DNA of 64,000 nt, taken from assembly GCF_018449575.1 (NCBI RefSeq), contig NZ_JAAVUT010000018.1, forward strand, positions 1-64,000, written 5' to 3'. The notes beneath the pieces are model-generated. The model ran no database searches, was not told where the DNA came from, and saw only the letters and a list, made by a program, of their open reading frames with translations. The translations under genes and the position numbers were made by a program. Positions 1 through 7,862 of the stretch are shown here, piece by piece. Numbering within the stretch: position 1 is the first letter of the stretch; each line of letters opens with the position of its first letter. Source of the DNA: Sodalis sp. dw_96. Its GTDB lineage: Bacteria; Pseudomonadota; Gammaproteobacteria; Enterobacterales; Enterobacteriaceae.

Positions 1-1083
1 TTGCCGGTCGAATGCCACGCCCGGTGCGATAAACCGACCCTCGGCATACAGCGCGTCGTCATACCAGCAGGTGCCGTCAATGATGTACCCGGCGGATTTC
101 AGCTCGCGGAACTTGGCGTTAACCCCTTCCATCAGGTCGCGGACCAGCGTCGGCGTGACGGGTTTATCCATGGCCCACAGGTGCGCCTCGGCCAGAGTGT
201 CCGCCAACACCTGCGCGGTGCGGGTGTAGTTTTCAAAGGCGAACAGCGGGTCGTTGCTACAGGTGCGGGAACCCCAGAATTTAAATCCGTCCTTGCGAAT
301 AAGCGTGGTGACGCAGGCTTCATTCAGCAGGTCGGCATCGGTGCCGGTGGTTTGCAAATCCCAGTAGACGTGGCGGGAAATACCGATAACGCCGTTAACG
401 TCCACATTGGATAGCGTCTTATGCCAGCCGGTGTCGTTGTCGATTTTGGCGCGCAGCCCTAGGGCGTAGGCGGTGGCATAAGCGGTATCACTTCACTGGC
501 GGCGATGACCGTATTCCACACCAGGAAATCCGGCCATATCAGCATCAGCTCACGCTGGCTGAAATTGGCGCGGTATGTAATGGCCTCCGCCACCGTTTTG
601 CAGTTCCAGGCGCTGATATAACCGAAAGCACGGAGCTGTTGGCAAATAGAGGCCAGGGCGGTAGCAACCTCCAGATTATCCAGGCCAGGGACGCCGATGA
701 TGCGGGGTTTAACGCCGGTTTCAGACTGGGCAGCCAGCAAGGCGTTCAAACCGGTGTAACGGCCTTCGGCATCCACGCCGCCAATGATATTGGCTGTAGT
801 TGTGGCCTCGTCTTTGCCTTCGGCCACGCGAACCACGACGGTGACCAGTTTGGCCTGTGCGGCGATGGCGAGCAGTGAGGAACGTAGCGTGCCGGTGTTG
901 CCCGCTTTTGCAGCAGCGGTCAATATATTGGTGATAAGGACCGGCGTGTTGAGTGGGAAGGTGGCGGCATCGGCATCGTCAGCGGTGCAGACCAGACCGA
1001 CGACGGAGGTTGATGCGGTGGAAATGGTGCGTGAGCCGTCGTTGATTTCAAGGACGCGGACGCCGTGGTGGTAGTTAGCCATC
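1..1083 (-). pseudogene. P2-like phage tail sheath protein, frameshifted and cut by window edge
   Basis: The translation starting [15 protein letters not shown] at 1083 has the N-terminus and body of P2-type contractile tail sheath protein (FI), which forms the sheath around the tail tube. The reading frame breaks near 485-495: after VWNTVIAAS the frame runs to a stop at 459. The next frame continues the sheath protein ([18 protein letters not shown], then [10 protein letters not shown] and [10 protein letters not shown]) down to base 1, which a single lost base would explain. About 360 residues of a roughly 390-residue protein are visible; the 3' end lies outside the window. A strong purine-rich ribosome site (AAGAGAT) precedes the start. 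It is prophage debris. A sequencing error could also explain the break. Confidence 0.85.
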
Positions 1084-1265
1084 GGGAAGATCTCTTGGTG
1101 AGGGTTATGGGTATGATGCAGGGATTTTTTTCGGTGGGCATGAGGTTTCTGTTTGATCGGGGCCAATACAACGAGGATAAAATTTAACCGGAAAATTTTG
1201 TCACGTATCGAGATTATTGAAATGAAGCCGATAAATATCGATTAGCGTATTTAGGAGATAAGTTT

Positions 1266-1997
1266 GTGGAAGATAGTGATCTCAATCAAGATATTATAAA
1301 TAAAATATCGGCCATCAGGCCTTATTTTATTTGGGGTAAAAACGGTATAATTGATAAAATTATGCTATGGCTAATTTCAATTCCAACGTTGATTTTTGCT
1401 CTGATTATTTTATTTTATATATCAAATGGAATAATTGAAAAATATTATCCTCAGATGCTTGATCTTACCACAAATTACAACGCCTATTATCCCGTGGCAG
1501 TAAATATCATTTATATTTATTTGTGTGCAATTATGATGTTTTTTATATTTTTATCGATTTTTCATGGAATAGATGTTCTCTCTAATGGCAAGAAAAATAA
1601 TGAGGCTAAACATAATTACTTTCTAATAGTACAAAATAGTAAGTTGAGTGATTTTGAACTAAACACTATGAAAATCATTGTCAGTGTAAATTTAACCAAA
1701 ACTAGCAAAGAAATAAAATATTATCTAATGACGGGCGCCATGTTTGTATTTCTAATATCATCATGGCCTACATTGTCTAAATTTTTAAAATTAGATGCTG
1801 AGCTTTTTTTTGATAGCACCCCTTTCCCGATATTTTTACTGCTTTCATCATTTCTAGTGTCAGTTGTTATTCTGTTTGGAATTTTTATCGAAGTACAAAG
1901 GAGAAGTGCTTATGCATTAAATGTCATTGAAGCGGCAATAAGTTACAAACGAACAAGATATGAAAATATTTTCAAAATTAAAAAGCTTACGAAATAA
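1266..1997 (+). CDS. AT-rich multi-pass membrane protein of unknown function
   Basis: The gene starts with GTG at 1266, seven bases after an AGGAGA ribosome site, and encodes 243 residues. At least four hydrophobic segments are visible: about residues 33-55, 75-98, 155-175 and 187-210, with a basic C-terminal tail. I recognise no family. Base composition is far more AT-rich than the flanking phage sheath and RND genes, which suggests recent transfer, for example a prophage passenger gene. It stands alone between the sheath pseudogene and the integrase/methylase debris, with no operon partner. Confidence 0.7.
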   Translation: MEDSDLNQDIINKISAIRPYFIWGKNGIIDKIMLWLISIPTLIFALIILFYISNGIIEKYYPQMLDLTTNYNAYYPVAVNIIYIYLCAIMMFFIFLSIFHGIDVLSNGKKNNEAKHNYFLIVQNSKLSDFELNTMKIIVSVNLTKTSKEIKYYLMTGAMFVFLISSWPTLSKFLKLDAELFFDSTPFPIFLLLSSFLVSVVILFGIFIEVQRRSAYALNVIEAAISYKRTRYENIFKIKKLTK

Positions 1998-2136
1998 ATA
2001 TTAAATGCTTTATCCTTTTTGAGTAATGTGAAAAATTATTCAGTAAGGGTGAAATGAGCATGATTTTTGTACCGACCCAATATGGCCGGTATAAAATTTT
2101 ATCTTAAAAAATCCGATTTTGTCTTTTAACGCTTCA

Positions 2137-2277
2137 TCCGAAAAAATTTTCCAAGTGTTGACACGAAATATCAAAATACTCCTGACTCATCTCGATCCCG
2201 ATAAACCGATACCCCTGCCGCAGCGCCGCCACGCCCGTTGACGCACTGCCCACAAACGGGTCGAGTATCAGACTATC
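2137..2277 (-). pseudogene. C-terminal scrap of a phage-type DNA methyltransferase
   Basis: The translation contains ILDPFVGSASTGVAALRQG followed by RFIGIEMSQEYFDIS. This is the AdoMet-binding motif I region (DPFxGSGST) and following helix of N4-cytosine/N6-adenine methylases of the beta class, where the motif lies C-terminal. Only about 47 residues remain, ending at a stop at 2134. Upstream the same frame changes abruptly into integrase-like sequence, so the gene is a fusion of deletion remnants. Confidence 0.65.
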
Positions 2278-2424
2278 GGACCAAGCTTTGATTTGCTTTG
2301 TCCCGGTCTTACCCTGGTGGATGAAAATTCCGTCTTCCAACAATTGGCTTTTGCTCAGGCCGAGCACGTCACTTTGCCGCGCCAGGCAGAGATAGGCGAT
2401 TTCCATCGCCGCACCAACGATACC
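2278..2424 (-). pseudogene. Phage integrase (tyrosine recombinase) internal fragment
   Basis: The stretch reading GAAMEIAYLCLARQSDVLGL, then KSQLLEDGIFIHQGKTGTKQ matches the catalytic-domain region of tyrosine recombinases. The Arg in LARQSDVL corresponds to the first catalytic Arg, and QGKTG leads into the catalytic Lys turn. The His-x-x-Arg and Tyr parts are absent because the frame runs directly into the methylase scrap. Only about 49 residues are left. It indicates a mostly deleted prophage together with the sheath gene. Assignment rests on motif recognition only. Confidence 0.5.
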
Positions 2425-2427
2425 CGA

Positions 2428-2577
2428 GGGCGGCGCAGCGGCAGCTATATCGGTTTTCTTGAGGGACATCCGGCAGGCAGCATTCAAAATTACCGGACCG
2501 ACTATAAAGAGAATTGGAAAGCGGAAGGGGATGCCAAGCCATTGACGCGGGCTGATATCCGGCATTTAAACAGATAA
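2428..2577 (+). pseudogene. Possible phage primase/Toprim-type protein fragment
   Basis: On the plus strand, in a frame opposing the integrase scrap, the translation GSYIGFLEGHPAGSIQNYRT, then DYKENWKAEGDAKPLT resembles the region before the Toprim domain in P4-like phage primases (a GHPAGYIQN-x-KTG-x-x-WK pattern). No start or catalytic domain is left. The fragment ends at 2577. It may be a third piece of the phage mosaic; confidence is low because only one motif is visible. Confidence 0.35.
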
Positions 2578-2639
2578 CGCAATGAATGATAAACAGACTC
2601 TTGCATATTGCATAAAACTGGCATAGATATCCAAAGATA

Positions 2640-2960
2640 GTGGTGATTTTATTCGCACGAAACTCAATCATTTCAGACATCGCTATTGCGGTTTTTTTGT
2701 TTTTTCTCTTTTACACTCTTTTGGTAATTTATAAAAAATCTTCACTTTCATTATTTGTTTCTGCACTTGCATTTCTCTTTATTTTTCTCAATATATATCA
2801 TGATAAAGCTGGTCATGTTCCATATCAAGGATTCAAATGCTACCGAAATCATCAGAAAGACTTTCATACGAAATGTATTGATGAGAGATTGTATAATATT
2901 CAGGAACAGACTCTGTCATTTCGCACCCGGCAGAAAATATTTTTCAAAGCAAATTTTTGA
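2640..2960 (+). CDS. Hypothetical small membrane protein, uncertain
   Basis: A GTG-started frame of 106 residues with two hydrophobic segments (about residues 9-30 and 37-53) followed by a polar tail with three cysteines. No clear ribosome site precedes the start, and no family is recognised. It lies in very AT-rich DNA where open frames with hydrophobic residues arise by chance, so it may not be a gene. Confidence 0.25.
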   Translation: MVILFARNSIISDIAIAVFLFFLFYTLLVIYKKSSLSLFVSALAFLFIFLNIYHDKAGHVPYQGFKCYRNHQKDFHTKCIDERLYNIQEQTLSFRTRQKIFFKANF

Positions 2961-2993
2961 AGTTGCAATTTAATACAAATGTTTTTCTAAAAA

Positions 2994-3017
2994 ATCATCT
3001 TATCATCTTATCATCTT
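2994..3017. repeat. Three tandem copies of an 8-bp unit
   Basis: ATCATCTT is repeated three times without interruption at 2994-3017, followed by a near-copy (GTCATG). It lies between two hypothetical genes in AT-rich DNA. No function is evident. Confidence 0.9.
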
Positions 3018-3173
3018 GTCATGCTTTTAGCTGAATACGTTTTTTAGTGTTTTTTTGTCATCATTTAGGCCAAGGAGTCGCACGATGAGACGTCTGGTTC
3101 TGACTTTTCAGGCGACGCTAGTACAGGATATCATACATCCGCTATCGCCCAATCGGGAGCAAAGTAAAAAGTC

Positions 3174-3833
3174 ATGATAAAGAGACGAAGTACGAAACGG
3201 TCAGCGGTTATCATTTTGGCATGGTTGGCGGTGATCGGGGTTCTCGCTATGCTGGATCAGGCCCAAAACGAGGGCCTGATCAGCTCTCGGCGAGCCGCCA
3301 AAGAGACAAATTATCCGTCCTTCTGTGAGGTTCCACAAGTCGAACTCTTTTCATGTCGATTAAGCTCGAGGTGGATCGCCTCTTTGTGTTTGGACAAACA
3401 AACCAGCAAACTTCAGTTTAGCATTACGAAGGCACAGGGAACCACTGAGGTGCTGCCATTTACCCATCTGTACCAGATAGTCAACGCGGCCTCTAACGGA
3501 TCTTTGACGATTATCCAGGGCAATACAACGCGCGGCATCTTGACCCTGTTCTTCAGTAATCATTATGCTAATGGCGAGGAAGACAGCGCCGTACAATTTG
3601 TGGGGCAAGCGGCCGATTATTGCCTTGATCCCACTATCCGTTATCCCTCCACCTTAATCCAGAGTCCTCAAGGGGGACTTCAGCAATCAATCGATATCTG
3701 GAGTTTGCAGAATTATGGTATGGCGAAGCCGTTTTTTGATAGGGCTACTGGAAGAAGAGATGAGACGACAATCTGGAGAATGTGGCCAATTAAAACCCCA
3801 AAGCTGGGGAAACACCCCATTAATAATCCCTAA
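3174..3833 (+). CDS. Hypothetical membrane-anchored or exported protein
   Basis: 219 residues beginning with a basic segment (MIKRRSTKRS) and one hydrophobic helix at about residues 12-28, so a type II anchor or uncleaved signal is likely. The rest is soluble and contains four cysteines clustered early (FCEVPQVELFSC, SLCLD), possibly disulfide-bonded in the periplasm. The C-terminus is proline-rich. No known family is recognised. A short GGGAGC motif precedes the start. The gene downstream is a broken fragment, so no operon context remains. Confidence 0.5.
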   Translation: MIKRRSTKRSAVIILAWLAVIGVLAMLDQAQNEGLISSRRAAKETNYPSFCEVPQVELFSCRLSSRWIASLCLDKQTSKLQFSITKAQGTTEVLPFTHLYQIVNAASNGSLTIIQGNTTRGILTLFFSNHYANGEEDSAVQFVGQAADYCLDPTIRYPSTLIQSPQGGLQQSIDIWSLQNYGMAKPFFDRATGRRDETTIWRMWPIKTPKLGKHPINNP

Positions 3834-3861
3834 CAAGATTTTGATGTCATAGAAAAATATT

Positions 3862-4125
3862 ATGTCCGCTAAAGAAAACATTGACAGATTGACCCTGCTT
3901 GTACAGCTTCAGGACTATAGAACGTCGGCCTTTAATACGCAAGACAGCGGTATTGCGAATAATCTGACAACCTTCTCATACGCTAAAACTCAAAGTGGAA
4001 ATAGTTCTTATACTTTTGGCCTTTATTAATTTGATGTGGGTGCCAATCTCACTGTTCAAAATACATTAGTGAAGGCGCTCATCGTTGCTAACTTTACACA
4101 CTATCTTCGACGAAAAAGCCACTGA
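3862..4125 (+). pseudogene. Fragment of unrecognised protein with in-frame stop
   Basis: An ATG frame encodes NLTTFSYAKTQSGNSSYTFG and reaches a TAA at 4027-4029, but the same frame continues with plausible protein sequence (FDVGANLTVQN) to a stop at 4125. The SSYTFGLYxFDVG pattern suggests a real protein whose Gln or similar codon became TAA. The family is not identified. Confidence 0.35.
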
Positions 4126-4211
4126 GTGCGTTCGTCTCGTTCTCTTCGCCATCGTCAGGTCCAGGTGCCTTTGCCGGCGGTAATGCAGGCAAAGGCACCG
4201 GATGCTTCCCT

Positions 4212-5156
4212 TCAGGCTATCTCACTCTGTGCGAGCGCCTCTCGACAGAACGGATCACGTTGTAAAACGAGGTGCATTGTAAGTGCCACAGCGATGAGCG
4301 CCAGGATTACGCTGATAAGCCCGCCGGTCTGTGTCGCCAACCAAGAATAGTTTCCATTGATAACTATACTTGCCGGCATAGCTGAAAATCCGAAGACAGC
4401 GAGGTAGGCCGTTGGGGTCAAAAACAGTATGGAGACAGCTTTCCATCCCCGCAGATATTTTTCGTAGCGGTAGGCGAGCGAGGCGGCCAGAAAAAGTCCA
4501 GCAGAATTGGTAAACATCCACCATACAGGAAATTTTTGGAAGACAATAAATGGCTGATTACCGTAATAAAGATAAACCCCAGGGACACGCAGTAACAGTT
4601 CTTCAAACAAAACATCCACGGCGCCTGCGATTAAAAAAGCCCCCCATAGCCATTTTGTCTTGACTCCTTTTGAAATCAGGTAATAGTTAATATAAATTAA
4701 AACGGCACCGAAGGAAAACCACGCGGCAACCGTATACCACGTCATTTCCCTCCCCCATATGGAAAAAACTACATTTGGATTATGTGGTCCGATTGCATAG
4801 AAACAATCTCCGGCAATATCTACAAACACTTCCGGTACGACACAAAGAAGGCCACTGAGGGCAACAAAAATAGGAAGGAGGGATTTCCTTTTTGCTGCAT
4901 GAAAGCAGGAAATACATACAACAATCAGGCCGCCAATGGTCCAGGCGATTCCGGCGTGCAACGTATTGGTAGCGCTGTAAAAAGTATCTATCGGTGGTAT
5001 TGGTAACCCAAAAACCGGGTCGATTGGTATCGTTGATGTGCCAGCGGCGTTGGCTGCAATACTGAAGCCAGACAGCAACACCGCGAGCGGGACTCCCATA
5101 GCAGTTCCTATCTTTTTCCGAGGGGGCCTGCTCTTTTCACTATCATTTCTAGTCAT
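4212..5156 (-). CDS. Multi-pass membrane protein, tentatively AveC-like
   Basis: The chosen start is the ATG at 5156, eight bases downstream of AAGGAA; a longer frame to 5213 exists but lacks a comparable site. The protein (about 314 residues) has a positively charged N-terminus, a hydrophobic segment ending in ANA, then about seven more membrane helices. The central pattern EELLLRVPGVYLYYG, then FPVWWMFTN with conserved Pro/Trp/Asn residues, reminds me of the spirocyclase AveC-like membrane proteins, often seen near TetR and reductase genes. That assignment is from memory and tentative. The gene is transcribed toward the phage debris. An RND adaptor remnant and a TetR gene lie upstream. Its substrate is unknown. 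Confidence 0.55.
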   Translation of the reverse strand: MTRNDSEKSRPPRKKIGTAMGVPLAVLLSGFSIAANAAGTSTIPIDPVFGLPIPPIDTFYSATNTLHAGIAWTIGGLIVVCISCFHAAKRKSLLPIFVALSGLLCVVPEVFVDIAGDCFYAIGPHNPNVVFSIWGREMTWYTVAAWFSFGAVLIYINYYLISKGVKTKWLWGAFLIAGAVDVLFEELLLRVPGVYLYYGNQPFIVFQKFPVWWMFTNSAGLFLAASLAYRYEKYLRGWKAVSILFLTPTAYLAVFGFSAMPASIVINGNYSWLATQTGGLISVILALIAVALTMHLVLQRDPFCREALAQSEIA

Positions 5157-5202
5157 TTCTATTTCCTTTTCAATAGCGGCCATTTGTACTGCGCCTGTTT
5201 CT

Positions 5203-5451
5203 TTAATCACCAACGTAGACTAAATAGCTGAGCCTAATAGCGCCCCATTTTTTTAGCCCATGCTTGTTGCCGGAGAAAGGGGACGCTGCTTCCATAAACT
5301 GCCCTACCTTTCGCAGTAATCGCCACATATGACGGCACAGGTGATTGCGAGTAACCGTTTCATGGAGTGCTAGCCATAACGGTTCAATCCGGTTTACCCA
5401 AGATGAATAAATAGGCTGATAAATAACGATAAATTTAGGATTTCCATCCAG
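5203..5451 (-). pseudogene. IS630-family transposase, C-terminal remnant
   Basis: The translation NPKFIVIYQPIYSSWVNRIE, then PLWLALHETVTRNH is the region around the last catalytic Glu of IS630/Tc1-type DDE transposases (YSPxLNxIExxW pattern). It is fused in frame to the N-terminus of an RND adaptor, so the combined 139-residue frame is an insertion artefact. A second related remnant lies at 30965-31420. Only the last third of the transposase is present. Confidence 0.8.
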
Positions 5452-5619
5452 CCTACTTTTGTGGATGCTATACACACCGACTTCCGCAGGCGGGATATGT
5501 GCAGAGGCGGGCTGTTTTTTATCGCAAGCAGTCAGAGCAAAGAAGACGCTCATCAGAATGCCTACACCGACGCAAGAAATCGGCTTTCTCCTCTCTATTG
5601 CTGCATGCGTTCTATTCAT
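5452..5619 (-). pseudogene. RND efflux adaptor (AcrA-like), N-terminal fragment
   Basis: About 56 residues remain. They include a hydrophobic signal with lipobox-like FALTAC followed by DKKQPASAHIPPAEVGVYSI, as expected for the membrane-fusion lipoprotein of an AcrAB-type pump. The gene is truncated by IS630 sequence at 5451, and no pump gene follows. It diverges from the TetR gene at 5987, so it was probably that regulator's target. Confidence 0.7.
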
Positions 5620-5646
5620 CAAGGGATTTTCTTGGAAACTTTTTTA

Positions 5647-5739
5647 GGTTGATTAACCAACCTATATGTAATAACAAAATATCACATCACCATTGGTTGT
5701 TTTTCGATGTTATCATAGATTGACTGACCGACCTATAAT
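5647..5739. promoter_or_regulatory. Two repeated candidate TetR operators
   Basis: Between the divergent adaptor remnant and TetR gene, GGTTGATTAACCAACCTATA (from 5647) and GATTGACTGACCGACCTATA (from 5718) share the pattern GAyTnACynACCTATA about 71 bases apart. The first contains an inverted GGTTG...CAACC. Position between regulator and target suggests the operator region, likely overlapping promoters. This is inference from sequence only. Confidence 0.45.
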
Positions 5740-5986
5740 TGTCTTGGAGAAATCGTGCGTTCGATCAAAAATGTTCTAAAAGGCTGAATCGTGCGGTATC
5801 AATACAATAGTGGATAAAGGCATAGAAAGCAGAGTATCCGGTACTTGTATAATTATGGGCGGCGCACTAATTTGGTGCGATTTTGGGTTGAGTCACTTTT
5901 TGATTTCGCGGATAGTGATCACAAGAGACTCTGGGGATAGTCGCCGTAGCCATGATGGAAAAAGCTCCCTAGATCGAGGACGAACA

Positions 5987-6577
5987 ATGACAGCAAATAA
6001 AAAATCAGGTGAAACGGCCATAGCCCGGCGACGTAAGGAACAGGTGCTGGACGCTGCGGGTAACTGCTTTCGCCGTGAGGGGTTTCATCGCACTAGCATG
6101 GCTCAGATTTCGGCCGCGGCTGATATGAGCTCTGGCCACATCTACCATTTCTTTAAGAGTAAAGAGGACATCGTCGAAGCCACAGTAGCCCGCGAACGCA
6201 GCGAATTGGAATTGCTCATCGAAAAAATAAAAACGTCAATGCAGCAAAAGGATGTCATTTCCGCTATTGTCGACGCAACTTCTGAGGAAGCTACCCGTTA
6301 TTTGGACAGAGAAAACGCCGCGCTTAAGATGGAGATTTTGGCTGAAGGGGCCCGTAATCCTGTGGTTGCAGACCTTATAGAGCACTACGACAATGAGGTG
6401 TTTCAGGAATTTTATAAGGTCATTGGAAGTAATTCTTCAGAAACAATTTCACGCTGTGAGATAGTCTCGGCGTTAATGGAAGGATTGTCTGTACGCGCAG
6501 TTCGTAATCCACGGTTGGGGGAAACTCTTGACAGAGAGATGGTACGAAAAGTAATCCGGACCATTATGACCTTTTGA
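5987..6577 (+). CDS. TetR/AcrR-family transcriptional regulator
   Basis: The ATG at 5987 has a GAGGA site seven bases upstream; the open frame extends upstream to 5810 without such a site. The 196-residue product has a TetR N-terminal helix-turn-helix at about residues 15-60 (FRREGFHRTSMAQISAAADM, then GHIYHFFKSKEDI). A variable ligand-binding C-terminal half follows. It diverges from the truncated RND adaptor and probably once repressed it. With the target destroyed it may be an orphan. Confidence 0.85.
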   Translation: MTANKKSGETAIARRRKEQVLDAAGNCFRREGFHRTSMAQISAAADMSSGHIYHFFKSKEDIVEATVARERSELELLIEKIKTSMQQKDVISAIVDATSEEATRYLDRENAALKMEILAEGARNPVVADLIEHYDNEVFQEFYKVIGSNSSETISRCEIVSALMEGLSVRAVRNPRLGETLDREMVRKVIRTIMTF

Positions 6578-6599
6578 TCCTGATTTCTGCCGAATCAGC

Positions 6600-6842
6600 T
6601 TACGTGAGGGATGAGGTTCTGGGCGAGTTTGGAGAGATCACTAGCAGCACTAGCCCTGCGGCGTAACCAATCTGGGTGACGGTAACGACCAGGCCTGATA
6701 ATGCCGGCGGTATTGCCAAGGCTTGTCCAATCGTATGCGCCAGCGGTTGAGCATAATAGATTTTGGCAACAGTCATACCACATGCAGTCGCAAAAACAGT
6801 AATCCGGGCTCGAGAAAGCGAGCCGTGGTCTATTTCTTTCAT
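6600..6842 (-). pseudogene. MFS transporter, N-terminal fragment
   Basis: The product starts with the first helices of a drug:H+ antiporter-type major facilitator (CGMTVAKIYYAQPLAHTIGQ, then GLVVTVTQIGYAAGLVLLV) but after about 70 residues ends in unrelated sequence and a stop at 6600. A complete transporter has about 390-400 residues, so more than 80% is missing. It diverges from the AraC-type gene at 6979, a common regulator/pump layout. Confidence 0.7.
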
Positions 6843-6978
6843 AAAAGATCTCGATTCAAACCGGCACCATGGCGCCGGACAGCTCTGACTGGGAATAACG
6901 CTATCTTATATTTATGCTAAAAAATGATTGATAGTGAAAGATAAAATATTGCAAACTCTTGACCGCCAAGGAGTGCAT

Positions 6979-7390
6979 ATGAGTTACAACTCAATGATTC
7001 ATGGCTTAATCATCTGGATAGAAAACCATCTAAATAAGCCACTTTCCATCGACATAGTCGCAAATAAATCGGGTTATTCAAAATGGTATTTGCAACGTAT
7101 ATTTTTACAGGTAACTGACCTTATGCTTGGTACCTATATACGTCAAAGAAAATTATTCGAAACTGCACTCTCGCTTTTAAAAACCAAGCAATCAATTATC
7201 GATATTACGATAGCTTATAGCTTCGACTCGCAAGAGACATTTACCCGAGCGTTTAAAAAAGTTCCATTGCACCCCTTCTCGTTACAGGAGGACCATGCCA
7301 CCTTCAAATGTTGGGATGACAGAATCGAGGAATTCATCACTTATTAGATGCTCAACAAAAAGTGATGAATTACGATCTGTTTTGATATAA
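6979..7390 (+). pseudogene. MarA/SoxS-type AraC regulator with poly-A frameshift
   Basis: ATG 6979 follows an AAGGAG site by five bases. The product aligns with MarA/SoxS/Rob: first helix-turn-helix with SGYSKWYLQRIF, then YIRQRKLFETALSL and the second helix-turn-helix with FDSQETFTRAFKK. Just after that the frame becomes nonsense and stops at 7347. At about 7255 there is a run of six A. With five, the translation continues KKFHCTPSRYRRTM, exactly the expected C-terminal box, and stays open to 7390. A one-base insertion therefore destroys the end of the second DNA-binding helix region. Members activate efflux and stress genes. An MFS remnant is divergent. Confidence 0.75.
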
Positions 7391-7862
7391 TTATTCATCT
7401 CATATCATCAGTAGCAGTAATTATAATCATGTTAAAATAATGACCAACACACTAGTTCATCTTATTAAAAATAGCCACATTAATATTTATATAACATACA
7501 TATAAACCAGCTATGTTATGAAAATAATTGACAGCCCTTCATTAAGATTTTATGCAAAGTAGACTACCCATATCTGCTATATTCGCTCTCAGGAAAATTC
7601 CATATTGCGGCAATTCAATTTCAATAAATCGATAGTTACCGTAATATACAGCCTTCACTATTAAAGCATTTTTTGCACATTTTTAATAAACTATACGCAT
7701 TTTTTGCAAATGACCAATTAGTTTGTTGATATATTTTCATGACATGGATTTAAAACCGTCAAGCAAAATGTCTTCAGAGTTATATCCTAAATTTAGAGAT
7801 ATAGAGACCACATCAATCGGTGGAAATATATTTGTATTGTAAACACAGATAGGGGAAGGAAC
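7391..7862. other. AT-rich intergenic region, no convincing gene
   Basis: This stretch holds no gene I can support. A 32-codon frame at 7744-7842 ends 20 bases before the next gene but lacks a ribosome site. The last bases (AGGGGAAGGAAC) supply the ribosome site of the following gene. Promoter-like AT-rich hexamers abound but cannot be singled out. Confidence 0.6.

Noticed and set aside
5203-5622. Single 139-residue protein
   Set aside because: The first 57 residues are an RND adaptor and the rest an IS630 transposase end; it is an insertion fusion, not a real gene.
7744-7842. 32-codon leader peptide before the OYE gene
   Set aside because: No ribosome site, no attenuator hairpin and no biased codons.
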